This document shows positions 63,547 to 64,000 of a stretch of 64,000 nt of DNA, in pieces. A model generated the notes under the pieces. That model was not told the DNA's origin and did not search any database. It saw only the letters and a list, made by a program, of their open reading frames with translations. The stretch lies in assembly GCF_007670255.1 (NCBI RefSeq), contig NZ_SZVS01000007.1, forward strand, positions 186,001-250,000, written 5' to 3'. Positions within the stretch are counted from its first letter, which is position 1, and the number at the start of each line of letters is the position of its first letter. Made by a program: the position numbers and the translations under genes. Origin of the DNA: Paenarthrobacter nicotinovorans (GTDB lineage: Bacteria; Actinomycetota; Actinomycetes; Actinomycetales; Micrococcaceae).

Positions 63547-64000
63547 CTACTTGGGTTCGGGTAAGCGGGGGCGGCCCAGGGGGACCACCAGCGGGGTGTG
63601 CGTCACGGGGTCGTCGATAATCCGGCACGCCATCCCGAAGACGTCCTCCACCAAGGCCCCGGTAATGACGTCCGCGGGAGCGCCTTCGGCAACCACCACC
63701 CCGTCCTTCATGGCGATAATGTGGTCCGCGTAGCGGCTGGCATGGTTGAGGTCGTGCAGCACCGCCACGAGGGTGTGGCCCTTGTCCAGGTTGAGCTCGC
63801 GGAACAGTTCCAGGAGCTCGATCTGGTGGGCGATGTCCAAGAACGTCGTCGGCTCATCCAGGAGCAGCAACGGCGTCTGCTGCGCGAGCACCATGGCCAC
63901 CCACACACGCTGCCGCTGACCACCCGAGAGTTCGTCCACCAGTCGACCGGACAGTGCGGAAATCCCTGTGGCTTCCATCGCTTCAACAACTGCGGACTCG
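63547..64000 (-). CDS. ABC transporter ATP-binding protein, iron-siderophore type (partial)
   Basis: The C-terminal part of an ATPase cut by the window edge; the frame stays open to base 64000, so Walker A is missing here. Visible are the signature LSGGQRQRVWVAMVLAQQ, Walker B LLLLDEPTTFLDIAHQ, and the H-loop VAVLHDLNHASRYADH. The sequence DIAHQIELLELF is typical of FecE/FepC-type importers of ferric siderophores. The end (DPVTHTPLVVPLGR) also fits. Confidence 0.9.
   Translation of the reverse strand, partial: ESAVVEAMEATGISALSGRLVDELSGGQRQRVWVAMVLAQQTPLLLLDEPTTFLDIAHQIELLELFRELNLDKGHTLVAVLHDLNHASRYADHIIAMKDGVVVAEGAPADVITGALVEDVFGMACRIIDDPVTHTPLVVPLGRPRLPEPK

Overview
The window looks like a chromosomal segment of a high-GC actinobacterium of the Arthrobacter/Paenarthrobacter group (Micrococcaceae). 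The evidence is the base composition, frequent GTG and TTG starts, several leaderless genes, and typical actinobacterial families: DUF222-HNH protein, TipA-like MerR, DUF3151 next to class II aldolase, SET-type MFS. This is an inference from gene content; no rRNA or tRNA gene is present to confirm it.

Left part (1-16.5 kb). A Rieske oxygenase and its ferredoxin-fused reductase (glycine betaine demethylase type) lie next to a LuxR-type regulator and the two ribulose-monophosphate enzymes, 6-phospho-3-hexuloisomerase and hexulose-6-phosphate synthase. Oxidative N-demethylation releases formaldehyde, which the RuMP pair can fix, so the block reads as a self-contained make-and-trap unit. Then follow an amylo-alpha-1,6-glucosidase-like enzyme, a small hypothetical protein, a photolyase, a valine degradation operon (mmsA, hydroxyisobutyryl-CoA hydrolase, mmsB, enoyl-CoA hydratase), a sugar-efflux MFS and a TenA-family protein.

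Middle (16.5-35 kb). Small and secreted hypothetical proteins, a DUF222-HNH protein, fatty acid activation and oxidation genes with a MarR regulator, and a divergent SDR/TetR pair. Next is a choline to glycine betaine block: APC permease, choline dehydrogenase, betaine aldehyde dehydrogenase. The permease promoter is a recognisable copy of the betB promoter including its first codons. A membrane-anchored sulfite-oxidase-fold protein, BetI-like TetR, TipA-like MerR, PadR and NAD synthetase follow. Choline oxidation here and betaine demethylation at the left edge form one route interrupted by unrelated genes.

Right part (35-64 kb). A LacI regulator is divergent from a ten-gene operon: sugar ABC importer without ATPase, two TIM-barrel isomerase/epimerases, a Gfo/Idh/MocA dehydrogenase, glucuronate isomerase, fructuronate/mannonate oxidoreductase, mannonate dehydratase, and an in-frame gluconokinase-GH3 glycosidase fusion. 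A second sugar ABC system (ChvE-GguAB type) follows with its own LacI gene and a pair of identical inverted 18-bp operators. The rest is mostly housekeeping: pyrE, a Tat-type alpha/beta hydrolase, a phosphatase, a HAD hydrolase, a HTH/PIN toxin-antitoxin pair, a membrane protein, a SpoU methyltransferase, fructose-bisphosphate aldolase, DUF3151, and the edge of an iron-siderophore-type ABC ATPase. Just before the aldolase gene, a nuclease-like pseudogene with a single in-frame stop is bracketed by two near-identical long palindromes. No CRISPR array, integrase, insertion sequence, tRNA or rRNA was seen.
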